Source: an uncultured Spartobacteria bacterium
GTDB lineage: Bacteria > Verrucomicrobiota > Verrucomicrobiia > Chthoniobacterales > Terrimicrobiaceae
Reading direction: 5' to 3'
Length of the DNA: 38,421 nt
NCBI GenBank assembly: GCA_937960895.1
Contig: CALCJD010000089.1
Location: 1-38,421, forward strand
Both the position numbers and the translations under genes were made by a program. Below are positions 24,173 to 32,119 of this stretch, one piece after another; the stretch's first letter is position 1, and each line of letters opens with the position of its first letter. The notes under the pieces are model-generated. The model did no database searches and was not told where the DNA came from. It saw nothing but the letters and a program-made list of their open reading frames with translations.

Positions 24173-25242
24173 GGCCGGCCGAGCTCCTGCCAGGCTTTTT
24201 CGTAGGCGGCGATCTGCGCGCGGGAAAAGTCGGCCATATCCGCGCCATCACGCCACGCCCGGTACCACCGGATGGTTTCGGTGATGGAATCCGGGTAACT
24301 CCAGACCGGTTCCCAATGCAGGTAATGACTGGCCCGGTCCGTGTTGAGTTGCAGCCAGTGATCTTCGTGCGGGGCGTCGGGGTCCTTTTGGACGGAAAGC
24401 TCCCCCCCGCCCCACAGGGAAATCACCTTGCGCACGACCTCCTCGACGGTCCGGTTGGCGCTGTGATCGGGACCAAAATTCCAGGCCTTGCAGAACTCCC
24501 CGCCGTCCGACCCGAGCAGCCTCCGGCCCAGCAACAGATAACCGCCGAGCGGCTCGAGAACATGCTGCCAGGGACGCGTGGCTCCGGGGTTCCGGATCAC
24601 AATGGGTTCATTGGCGCAGAGGAAGCGCACGCAATCGGGGATCAATCGATCCCTGGCCCAGTCGCCGCCGCCGATCACGTTGCCGGCCCGTGTCGAGGCG
24701 GCGAAGAGTTTGCCTTTGAGGAAGGACGACCAGTAGGCGTCAAACACCAGCTCCGCACAGCCCTTGGAGGCGCTGTAGGGATCGCGTCCGCCAAGGGTGT
24801 CGGTTTCGCGATACCCCCATTCCCAATTGACGTTGCGGTAGCATTTGTCGGAGGTGATGAAGACCAGCGCGCGCACGCCGGCCGTGTGGCGGATGGCTTC
24901 GAGCAAATTGACCGCCCCGCCGACGTTCGTGTCAAACGTCGCCTTGGGCTGCGCATAGGCCTCGCGCACGAGCGCCTGGGCGGCGAGATGGAAAACGATG
25001 TCCGGTTTTACCTCGCGGAGCACCTTTTCCACGGCGCGTTCGTCGCGCAGGTCGCCTTCAAAATGCCGCAGCCGTTTTTCAAGTCCGAGAATCTCAAAGT
25101 GGCTGTTGGGATAGGCCGGCGGGAGCGAAAACCCGCTCACCTCCGCACCCAGCGAAATCAGCCACTCGCTCAGCCACGACCCCTTGAATCCCGTGTGGCC
25201 GGTGACGAGCACCCGTTTGCCCTGGTAGATATTGTCAAACAT
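24169..25242 (-). CDS. rfbG: CDP-glucose 4,6-dehydratase
   Basis: Extended short-chain dehydrogenase of 357 aa, the usual size of RfbG/DdhB, which converts CDP-glucose to CDP-4-keto-6-deoxyglucose. The NAD-binding motif is VLVTGHTGFKGSWL (11-24), whose FKGSWL ending distinguishes this family from RmlB. The active site includes FITSDKCYRN (S131, D132, K133) and the Y156-x-x-x-K160 pair in DPYSASK. STRAGNVIGGGDWARDRLIPD is another family hallmark. The start at MFDNIYQGKR is chosen since the nine upstream residues are not conserved. No cytidylyltransferase (RfbF) gene is in the window, so the CDP-glucose must come from elsewhere. The downstream partner is the coupled RmlC-like epimerase. Confidence 0.93.
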   Translation of the reverse strand: MFDNIYQGKRVLVTGHTGFKGSWLSEWLISLGAEVSGFSLPPAYPNSHFEILGLEKRLRHFEGDLRDERAVEKVLREVKPDIVFHLAAQALVREAYAQPKATFDTNVGGAVNLLEAIRHTAGVRALVFITSDKCYRNVNWEWGYRETDTLGGRDPYSASKGCAELVFDAYWSSFLKGKLFAASTRAGNVIGGGDWARDRLIPDCVRFLCANEPIVIRNPGATRPWQHVLEPLGGYLLLGRRLLGSDGGEFCKAWNFGPDHSANRTVEEVVRKVISLWGGGELSVQKDPDAPHEDHWLQLNTDRASHYLHWEPVWSYPDSITETIRWYRAWRDGADMADFSRAQIAAYEKAWQELGRP

Positions 25243-25290
25243 GCGTGGTGTATTTCCAAGGTCCCGCAACGCGACGGCGCGGGTGCGTAT

Positions 25291-26220
25291 TTAGAGAACC
25301 CGACAGACCGCCCACAGGACCAGGCCAGCATAAAGACCCGCCAGGATGTCGTCCCAGACAATTTTCCCCGGAATGGGGAGGGCCTCGACCCAATGCACGC
25401 CCCATTTGAAGATGTCGAAGACACGAAACAGGAAAAATCCGAGAATCACCGCCCACCAGGGGGCGCCGGGCGGAAGAAACATCCAGGTCAGCGCCATGCC
25501 GGCATATTCATCGAGGACGAACTCGCGAGGGTCGTCGGCGAGCAGCTGACGCGCGGCCCATTTTTCGAGCGCCACGCTGGCCAGGGTCGCCAGGAGAAAC
25601 ACCGACGCAGAAACCGCAAAAAGCGCCGGCCAGCCGCCGAGGCCATAAAGCACCAGCGCGACCGGGGTCATGACCGCACACGCCAGGGTGGCGGGCATGA
25701 TCGGAAAAAATCCGCAGCCGAACCCGGAAACCAACGCCATTTTCCAGCCGCTTTCCTCAAGCGCCCCCGCCGGCTGCCGGGTGAAAATCCACTCGCGACT
25801 GCCTTTCAGCGGAACACGCGTCGGACGGTCCCCCACCGCCGGAGAAACGAGCAGCGGGAGGAGAATTTTGGCCAGGACCGATTTCGGCGCAAACCACCCC
25901 CGCACCCAATCACGCAGGGGAATGTAGGTCTGGGCCGGACGTTCGACCGCCAGATGGGGTAGTGGTTGGGGCGGCCTCTCCGCGGCAATGACGGCCACCG
26001 CCTCGGTGGCCGACGGGGTTCGGGAAACCACCCCGCCCGGCTGCCAGAGGATTTCCGCGTCGGCGCGGTCCGTCGCGGGCACCAGGTCCTCCCGCGCCAG
26101 CGCCTTGGCCAGCACCCCGGGATCGATTTCCGGGGCGGACACCGACCGGATTCCCGGTGCCAGAAATTTCAGACGGCGCAGGACCGCCTGCACCGCGCGA
26201 ACCGTGGCCTTATTTTCCAC
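25291..26220 (-). CDS. Phosphatidylglycerophosphatase A-like protein with novel N-terminal domain
   Basis: A 309-residue protein, nearly twice the length of PgpA (about 165-170). Residues about 161-309 form a PgpA domain: SGFGCGFFPIMPATLA, the acidic motif FVLDEYAGMAL, FFLFRVFDIFKWG and WDDILAGLYAG, with three or four membrane helices. PgpA dephosphorylates phosphatidylglycerol phosphate. Residues 1-155 precede it and match no family that I recognise; they are soluble in character and contain TYIPLRDWVRGWF and KGSREWIF. The GTG start lies inside the end of the UbiA gene (11-bp overlap), so the two are coupled. Partnering with a prenyltransferase raises the possibility that it dephosphorylates a prenyl-linked sugar phosphate, but a housekeeping PgpA role is equally possible. 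Confidence 0.8.
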   Translation of the reverse strand: MENKATVRAVQAVLRRLKFLAPGIRSVSAPEIDPGVLAKALAREDLVPATDRADAEILWQPGGVVSRTPSATEAVAVIAAERPPQPLPHLAVERPAQTYIPLRDWVRGWFAPKSVLAKILLPLLVSPAVGDRPTRVPLKGSREWIFTRQPAGALEESGWKMALVSGFGCGFFPIMPATLACAVMTPVALVLYGLGGWPALFAVSASVFLLATLASVALEKWAARQLLADDPREFVLDEYAGMALTWMFLPPGAPWWAVILGFFLFRVFDIFKWGVHWVEALPIPGKIVWDDILAGLYAGLVLWAVCRVL

Positions 26221-27169
26221 TGATGAGTTGGAAGAAATGCACGGACTTCGTCAGATCCTGCTTCGTCCACGCCAGCGCGCCCGCAATGACCACCACGGCC
26301 ACCGTGCAGGCGATGACCAGCGGGCTGCGCAGGAGATGCTCGGGTTCGAGCCGGGCCTCGGCCTCGCTCATGGCGAGATTGAGGTACACGCAGATGGCCA
26401 CGACCACGAGCGGGAACACGAAGACAAGATTCGGACGGTACACCGCGATGGCGATGCCCATGCAGAAGCAGAAAAAATTCGCATGGGTGACCATCGAGAG
26501 GATGAGCGATTTTTCGGTGTACACCCTGAACGAACGGCGGTATTGCCCGCTGCGCTCGGAGTCGCCGATGAACCGGTATTCCGCGTACCGTTTGCCGGCC
26601 ATGAGCAGCGCGCCAAAAAACCACCAGGCCATCACGATGGACAGCGGCGGGAACGAGGTTGCCGGCGCCAGGGCATACCAGCCCAGCCAGAGGCGGATCG
26701 GATTGTTGAAGGATTCCGCGATGACGTCAAAAAAGGCGCGATCCTTCAGCCGGATCGGTTCGACGTTGTAAACAAATCCGCTGAGCAGCAGAAGGCCGAG
26801 GGCGACGGTGTAGCCGAGGTTGAAGAAGGCAAACGACATGCCGAAACCCAGCACGCAGAGAAAAGCCATCAGGCCCCACAAGACGGGAATGCTGACCTTC
26901 CCGGAAGGAACCGGGCGGTGTCTTTTTGTCGGATGCACCCGGTCGAACGGGGCGTCGAGGATTTCGTTGATGATGTAATTCGCGGAGGCGATGAAGCAGG
27001 CGGGGATGAGCGAGAGGACGATCATCCCCGCTGTGTGCGGTCCGACGGTGATGACGGGTTCGCCCGTGATGGGATAAGCCAACAGGGCCAGGGCCACCAG
27101 GTGGCCGAAAAGAATGAAGATATTCTTCAGCCAGTGGTCTGGCCGCATGACCTTGAAATATTCGAGCAT
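26210..27169 (-). CDS. UbiA-family prenyltransferase (DPPR synthase-like)
   Basis: Polytopic membrane prenyltransferase of 319 aa with about eight to nine helices. The first aspartate-rich motif reads NEILDAPFD (68-76), a variant of NDxxDxxxD with Glu in the second position, and is followed by HPTKRHRPVPSG. That HPTKR.RP ending is shared with decaprenyl-phosphate phosphoribosyltransferases (Rv3806c type) and differs from ubiquinone or haem O enzymes. The second motif is near AGKRYAEYRFIGDS. The proposed reaction is transfer of phosphoribose or a similar group to polyprenyl phosphate, but substrate assignment within UbiA is unsafe from sequence. The start at MLEYFKVMRPDHWLKN is family-like; 29 upstream residues are rejected. 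It leads the minus-strand sugar operon and is divergent from birA (157 bp). Confidence 0.82.
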   Translation of the reverse strand: MLEYFKVMRPDHWLKNIFILFGHLVALALLAYPITGEPVITVGPHTAGMIVLSLIPACFIASANYIINEILDAPFDRVHPTKRHRPVPSGKVSIPVLWGLMAFLCVLGFGMSFAFFNLGYTVALGLLLLSGFVYNVEPIRLKDRAFFDVIAESFNNPIRLWLGWYALAPATSFPPLSIVMAWWFFGALLMAGKRYAEYRFIGDSERSGQYRRSFRVYTEKSLILSMVTHANFFCFCMGIAIAVYRPNLVFVFPLVVVAICVYLNLAMSEAEARLEPEHLLRSPLVIACTVAVVVIAGALAWTKQDLTKSVHFFQLISGK

Positions 27170-27326
27170 CGCGGGAGTTTTACCGTCCAAACAATCAAAG
27201 CAACTGCAAAAAATCCGGAAGGGGGAGGCAAAAGGGCGTTTCCCCTTCTCCCCCACCGAGGCCCCGGGAATCCGGTCCGCGTTTTTTTCGGGACTTTGCC
27301 CCCGATCGCAGGCGAAATCACCGGCC

Positions 27327-28085
27327 GTGAACGAAGAACTCCGGGATTACAATGCCTGCGCCGGCACGGCCGGCTGGCGGTTGAGCACCTATGCCGTGGT
27401 GGGGTCCACCAATGACCTCGCCCGGAAACTGCCCGGCTGGAGTGCGGTCCGGGCGGAACGTCAGACCGGGGGACGCGGGCGGCTGGGGCGGAAATTTGTT
27501 TCCGACGAGGGCGGGCTCTGGCTTTCGGCGGTTCTTCCGGCCGAGGGCGCTCCGGCGCGCTGGACCGGATTTTCCCTGGCCGCCGGCCTCCACGCCCTCC
27601 GGGCCATCCGGGACCTGGGTGTAACCGACGCGCGGCTGCGCTGGCCCAATGACATCCTCGCCGGATCCCGGAAGCTGGCCGGGCTCCTCATCGAGCAACC
27701 CGACGCCGAACGGCTCATTGTCGGCATCGGCGTGAACGTCACCAACACCCCCTGGCAGGAGGATCCCACCCTGGTCGCGACACGGCTCGCCGACCTGCTC
27801 CCCTCCCCGCCCGACCTGGACGATCTTTGCATCCGCCTGCTCGACGCGTTTGCCGACGCCCACGCCGCGATGAACGCGGGCGGTCTGCGTCCCATCATCG
27901 AACAACTCAACGCCGGATGGACCGAGTTGCGCCCGGTGGAACTCGAACTGCGCGGGGGAGATTCCCTGCGCGGTCAATTCGCCGGACTGGAAGGAAACGG
28001 CGACCTGCGCCTAGTGGACGCCGCCGGACGGACGCGGGTGATTGCGCACCTCGACGTGGAGCGGCTGCGCGAGCTCGACGTCTGA
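27327..28085 (+). CDS. birA: Biotin-[acetyl-CoA-carboxylase] ligase without HTH domain
   Basis: Group I biotin protein ligase of 252 aa that activates biotin as biotinyl-AMP and attaches it to carboxyl carrier protein. Key motifs are VGSTNDLA, the biotinyl-AMP loop TGGRGRLGRKF (47-57), LRWPNDILAGSRKLAGLLIE (catalytic lysine in SRKLAG) and IVGIGVNV. The SH3-like C-terminal domain is present. No DNA-binding domain precedes the catalytic core, so it should not repress bio genes. The start is GTG at 27327 (VNEELRDYN); the open frame extends further but is antisense to the UbiA leader. The last 75 bp overlap the convergent DUF6580-like gene. Confidence 0.92.
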   Translation: MNEELRDYNACAGTAGWRLSTYAVVGSTNDLARKLPGWSAVRAERQTGGRGRLGRKFVSDEGGLWLSAVLPAEGAPARWTGFSLAAGLHALRAIRDLGVTDARLRWPNDILAGSRKLAGLLIEQPDAERLIVGIGVNVTNTPWQEDPTLVATRLADLLPSPPDLDDLCIRLLDAFADAHAAMNAGGLRPIIEQLNAGWTELRPVELELRGGDSLRGQFAGLEGNGDLRLVDAAGRTRVIAHLDVERLRELDV

Positions 28086-28649
28086 CCGCAGGGCAAGGGC
28101 CCGGACGGCCAGAATCAAAGCGCCAAAAAACAGATCCGAAACCAGCGCGTTCCGCAGGAACGTCCAGGTGGGCGGCAGTCCGGGCAGCCCGATGGTCTGC
28201 GCCTGGATGAATCCGGCGAGCGATTTGGCATAATCCGGCGAAACCAGCCAGGTGGCGGCGTTGGTGACAAAATAAAAGCCCAGCCCGTTGGCAATCAGCA
28301 GACCAAAAAACGATCCCAAGCCGAAGGTCTCCCGGCGGGCCAGCCAGCGCCCCACCCCGACCGCACCGGCCAGGCCGGCCAGGCGGACGATCTGCCAGAG
28401 GCCGGAAACCTCATATCCCAGAATCCAGGCCAGCCCGAGATCGGCCAGCATCACCGCCGCCACGGGGATGATCCAGGCCAGCAACCCGGGCAAAAAGAGG
28501 CCGCCACAGAAGGCCACGGCCATGACCGGGGAAAAGTTGGGCAGTTCGGGAAGAACCGTCGCCCTCACAATGCGGAAAACCGCCACCGCCAGAATCAGGC
28601 CGATCACCAGCCCGATCCGGGTCCGCGTAAGCCGTGTGGAAAAGGTCAT
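28011..28649 (-). CDS. DUF6580-like membrane protein
   Basis: A 212-residue membrane protein with five to six helices. The segment LPNFSPVMAVAFCGGLFLPG after the first helix is the hallmark I associate with DUF6580, a family resembling substrate-binding (S) components of ECF vitamin transporters. No transported solute can be named. The convergent neighbour is biotin ligase, but the genes are not in one operon, so biotin transport is only a guess. The last 25 residues are polar and encoded within the birA 3' end. The start at MTFSTRL is preferred to an ATG ten codons upstream. It lies 62 bp downstream of the DUF3108 gene on the same strand. Confidence 0.72.
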   Translation of the reverse strand: MTFSTRLTRTRIGLVIGLILAVAVFRIVRATVLPELPNFSPVMAVAFCGGLFLPGLLAWIIPVAAVMLADLGLAWILGYEVSGLWQIVRLAGLAGAVGVGRWLARRETFGLGSFFGLLIANGLGFYFVTNAATWLVSPDYAKSLAGFIQAQTIGLPGLPPTWTFLRNALVSDLFFGALILAVRALALRSDVELAQPLHVEVRNHPRPSGGVH

Positions 28650-28711
28650 CTTTTCACTATGCAGGGGAAGGTCGGTCAAATCGAGTGCGAAATTCCACCG
28701 GCGCCGTCTCC

Positions 28712-29506
28712 TTACGAATCGTAGGTGATCGAGACCAGTTCGCCGTAGACGTAGCCGATGAAAATCTGCACCTCGGCGCGCAGGGGGACGCGGTTTTCAT
28801 CGTCCGACACCCAGACCGTTCCCGACCGGAATTTTCCGTGCGCGACCAGCTGGTTGTCGCGGCCCGTGTCGATCCGCTGCAGTTTGAAGCTCAGGCGGAT
28901 CGCCTTCACCGGCCGGCCGCCGGATTTGATCGTTTCCCGTTTTTCGACCAACACCTCGCACAGGAAGGGTGAGTCGCCCGGAAAGGAGATGAGGCCGATG
29001 CGGTCTCCGTCCCGCAACGGGAGCGAGCGCAGGAAAAGCATTCCGGAAACAATGTCCCGCGCCGGGGCGACCTTGAGGCGTTTCCAGCGCGGACGGTTGC
29101 CCGGATCCGTCGGCACCCGTCGGATGTACCAGAGGCCGTCCGGCTTCGCCACCATCTCGGTGAAGACCTTTTTCTTCGCGTAGGTCTCACTCTGGGAAAC
29201 AAAGAGGGGGGAAAAGTCCCGCAGACTGGTCTCCGCGCGGTGACGGGCGGTGAGGCTCCACAGTGACCGGGCGATTCCTCGGGTGCCGCCCGTGACGGTG
29301 GTGATCGCCTTGTTTCCCTCGTAGGAAATGGACGCCCGCGCCCGGGCCGCCTCCACCACGTTCGACCATCCGAAGCGAAACTCCGCCCTGAAGGGCCGCA
29401 CCGGCGGGAAATCGCCGGGCCGGTCGGGTTTCACCCGGCTGCGCCACGTCTCTTCCGCGGGGCAGAGCGAAATGGCCGCCGCGAGGAAGAGAAGGGTCCA
29501 TTTCAT
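28712..29506 (-). CDS. Secreted DUF3108 family protein
   Basis: A 264-residue exported protein with signal peptide (KWTLLFLAAAISLCPAEE). The fold is predicted beta-rich. DUF3108 features are the early PFRAEFRFGWSNVV strand, a middle segment FSPLFVSQSETYAKKKV, and the C-terminal GTVWVSDDENRVPLRAEV followed by a glycine- and tyrosine-rich final strand. The function of the family is unknown; it is thought to be periplasmic. The ATG overlaps the batE-like stop (ATGA), so it is the last coupled gene of the Bat operon. Confidence 0.82.
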   Translation of the reverse strand: MKWTLLFLAAAISLCPAEETWRSRVKPDRPGDFPPVRPFRAEFRFGWSNVVEAARARASISYEGNKAITTVTGGTRGIARSLWSLTARHRAETSLRDFSPLFVSQSETYAKKKVFTEMVAKPDGLWYIRRVPTDPGNRPRWKRLKVAPARDIVSGMLFLRSLPLRDGDRIGLISFPGDSPFLCEVLVEKRETIKSGGRPVKAIRLSFKLQRIDTGRDNQLVAHGKFRSGTVWVSDDENRVPLRAEVQIFIGYVYGELVSITYDS

Positions 29507-30282
29507 GCCGTGGGTACTACGGACTCAAGGGACTTCGTGGCCGTCCAGCCTTTTTCGCCCGAGGGTGTTTCGCAATAGGTCCATTCGCCGCTGCGGCGAT
29601 GCACATACACGCAGCCTCCGGCGGGAATTTTGGTGACCACCGCGGACTGGTCCGCGGGGGCGCTCAAGAGGGTCGTCCCGCCGCTCGGCAGGACCACTGC
29701 GGCATGACGCTCGGAAATCCGCGGATCCGCCAGGCAGGCCACGGAGAAAAGCCCCGCGCCAACGGCCAGAAGGACCAGCGATCCCAGCACGGCCCGAAAT
29801 TTGCGCTCCGAACGGAAGACGGCGCGCAGCAGCAGGAAGGCGGCGATCCACGCCACCACGCAACCCGTGATCATGAGGGCCGGAAGCGGCGCCTTTTCCG
29901 CGAGGATTTCCTTCCAGCGCGCCGTCCAGTGCAAAGGCGGCGGCGGCACCCCCTGGGAACGCTCGAGGTCGGACAGGGCGATCCGGGCGTCGATCATTCG
30001 CGGATCCAGCATGATCGCCCGCCGCAGACTGAGGGACGCCTCGCCCGGCTGGTTTTGCCGGAGCTGGGTGATGGCCAGATTGTAATAAAGTCCGGCGCTC
30101 GGTCCCTGCGAGGAAAGCGCCGTCTGGTAGGCGCGCTGGGCCGTGGGGTAATCGCCGGCGGCAAACGCCTTGTCCGCGTCTTGCACCGCGCCGGCCGATG
30201 CGGCTTCCCAACCCGCCAGCACCAGCAGGGCGGCCAGGGACCAGGAACGAATGACCGTTGGAATGTCAGCGAAGTTCTTCAT
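29503..30282 (-). CDS. batE: BatE-like TPR and SH3 membrane protein
   Basis: A 259-residue protein with signal peptide (about 10-33), two to three TPR units (about 36-110: ADKAFAAGDYPTAQRAYQTAL and following), two membrane helices (about 135-155 and 165-185) and a C-terminal bacterial SH3 domain (VTKIPAGGCVYVHRR and GEWTYCETPSGEKGWT). This is the arrangement of BatE in Bacteroides-type Bat operons: periplasmic TPRs plus SH3 for protein or wall contacts. The start is placed at 30282, overlapping the batD end by 17 bp; an in-frame ATG seven codons earlier is possible. The gene name is by position and architecture. Confidence 0.8.
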   Translation of the reverse strand: MKNFADIPTVIRSWSLAALLVLAGWEAASAGAVQDADKAFAAGDYPTAQRAYQTALSSQGPSAGLYYNLAITQLRQNQPGEASLSLRRAIMLDPRMIDARIALSDLERSQGVPPPPLHWTARWKEILAEKAPLPALMITGCVVAWIAAFLLLRAVFRSERKFRAVLGSLVLLAVGAGLFSVACLADPRISERHAAVVLPSGGTTLLSAPADQSAVVTKIPAGGCVYVHRRSGEWTYCETPSGEKGWTATKSLESVVPTA

Positions 30283-32119
30283 CGAAGGATTTGAGTTGGT
30301 CAATGATGCGGCGGCGTTCCTCCCGGGAGAGTTCGGCGACGCCCGAGGTCGAATATTTCATCTCGTCGCACACATCGAGGATCGAGGCGACGGCCGCCTT
30401 GGTTTCGGGACGCACGGAGGAATTTGCCAGGGCCTCGCGATCGTGCGACCCCAGGCGGGCCGCGACGAAGTCGACGGCATGTTGGTAAAACTGCTCGGCC
30501 GGACAGGTGGACGGCTCCATCTTGTGCAGGAAGGCGCGGGCCTCCCGGCGCGCCGCGGCGGCGCGGGCCGACTTGGAATTGAAAACCACCCGTCCGATGC
30601 CCAGGAAAAGCAGCGCCGCCCAGGTGACCGCCAGGGCGCCGTTGGCCACGAGGAACGCCGTGTTCTCCACAAACGGACGGAAGGTCGCGGGCGCATAATT
30701 CCGCACCAGCACGTCGGTCTCCGCGGCGGGTTGGGGAGACGCCGCACCGGGCGAAGGCGACGCCGCAACCGCCACGGCGGGAGTCGGGGCCGGCACTGCG
30801 GAACCGCCCCGGGCCTCCACGGCGATCGGAGCGGTTTTCAACGTCACATACCGTTCGATCGCGGGATCGAAGTAGCTGAACTCGGCAATCGGCGTGACCG
30901 AACGGTCCTCCCTCGCCAGCAGCATGTACTCGAAGGTTTTTTCGCCGTTGAATCCGATCGGATCGCTGGGACTCGGGGTGAAGCTTTCCCCCGGCGGATA
31001 GGTGCGCCACCCCTCGGTTTCCTGAAGAACCGGCGGGCTCATGGCATCAAAATTGCCGCGGCCGGACACCTTGACGTTCAACGAAACCGGGTCGTTCGGG
31101 CCGGCCTTCTTCGGATTGGCGGTGGCCTCGATCGAGAATTGTCCGATGGCTCCGGCAAATTCGGCCGGTCGTCCGTCCTTCGGCAGCGGCTTGACCTCGA
31201 GCGTGACCGGCCGGGTTTCCACCACGTGTTCGCGATAGTCCAGGGCCCCAAAGAGGTTGCCAAAGAAGTCATCGGACGGACGCGAGGAAGGCAGCTGAAT
31301 GGCCGCGGGCAGCTTGGCCGGCCCAATTTCGATGGGGCCGGACTTGACCGGGGTGATCGCGGTCTTGAAGGCCACGAACTGATACATCCGTCCGTTGATC
31401 TCCTGCTGACTCTGGGTCGGCTCGGCAAAATTCATCACGGTGAATCCGTCTCCCGAGAAGGAGGGTTTCTCCTGAAGGGTGCGCGCGGGAACGGCGAAAT
31501 AGAACCGAAGCTCGACCGGAATGACCTCTCCCACGTAGGCCGTTTTGCGCGGAATGACGATTTCGCCAAAGACGGGCTCCGCCGGTTCGGAAGGCGGAGG
31601 TACCTGGGCCCGATGGGGAGAGCTCACCTGCGGCGGCGTGGACGACGGAACGCCCGTCCGGGCGCCTGTGTTTGGCACCGGAATGGCCGGCAACACCGGC
31701 ACGTTGCCGGAGGACGGCGCGCCCGGCACCCCGCCGACCGTGAGCGTGAGCGGATCGGTTTTCAACACCTTGCCCCCCACCTGAACGGACAGCGACGGGA
31801 TGGTGTAGGTGCCCGCTTTGACCGGAATGATCATGTAGGTGTAGATCGCGGAGGTGACCGCGTTGAGCCGGCCATTGGTCATGGTCACCTGCGTCTGCTC
31901 GGACTTGCCGGCAAAGCGGATGTCGAGTCCCTCAACGCTGATCCGATCGGGAAGCCGGACCCCGCTTCCTCCGGTGACGGAGAGATTCAGTTGAACCGGC
32001 TGACCGACCGCCACGTGATCCTGGGCAAGGGCCGCCTGAACCTGCTGGGCGCGTGCAGACGACACCCCGCACACCAGCAACGCCACAAGGGCGGGTAGGG
32101 ATTTGATGAGCGCTTTCAT
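30266..32119 (-). CDS. batD: BatD family protein (oxygen-tolerance/Bat scaffold)
   Basis: A 617-residue BatD protein: signal peptide (1-24, ending SSARA), then a long periplasmic part of Ig-like beta-sandwich repeats with PGRAGTYTIP-like strands, here PVKAGTYTIPSLSVQVGG. A Pro/Ser-rich linker lies at about 130-180, and a second Pro/Ala-rich linker at about 445-475. A single membrane helix follows (about 485-508), then a cytoplasmic helical tail of 110 residues. BatD is believed to scaffold the VWA proteins BatA and BatB at the inner membrane. The ATG shares one base with the batB-C stop (TAATG). Confidence 0.9.
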   Translation of the reverse strand: MKALIKSLPALVALLVCGVSSARAQQVQAALAQDHVAVGQPVQLNLSVTGGSGVRLPDRISVEGLDIRFAGKSEQTQVTMTNGRLNAVTSAIYTYMIIPVKAGTYTIPSLSVQVGGKVLKTDPLTLTVGGVPGAPSSGNVPVLPAIPVPNTGARTGVPSSTPPQVSSPHRAQVPPPSEPAEPVFGEIVIPRKTAYVGEVIPVELRFYFAVPARTLQEKPSFSGDGFTVMNFAEPTQSQQEINGRMYQFVAFKTAITPVKSGPIEIGPAKLPAAIQLPSSRPSDDFFGNLFGALDYREHVVETRPVTLEVKPLPKDGRPAEFAGAIGQFSIEATANPKKAGPNDPVSLNVKVSGRGNFDAMSPPVLQETEGWRTYPPGESFTPSPSDPIGFNGEKTFEYMLLAREDRSVTPIAEFSYFDPAIERYVTLKTAPIAVEARGGSAVPAPTPAVAVAASPSPGAASPQPAAETDVLVRNYAPATFRPFVENTAFLVANGALAVTWAALLFLGIGRVVFNSKSARAAAARREARAFLHKMEPSTCPAEQFYQHAVDFVAARLGSHDREALANSSVRPETKAAVASILDVCDEMKYSTSGVAELSREERRRIIDQLKSFDEELR

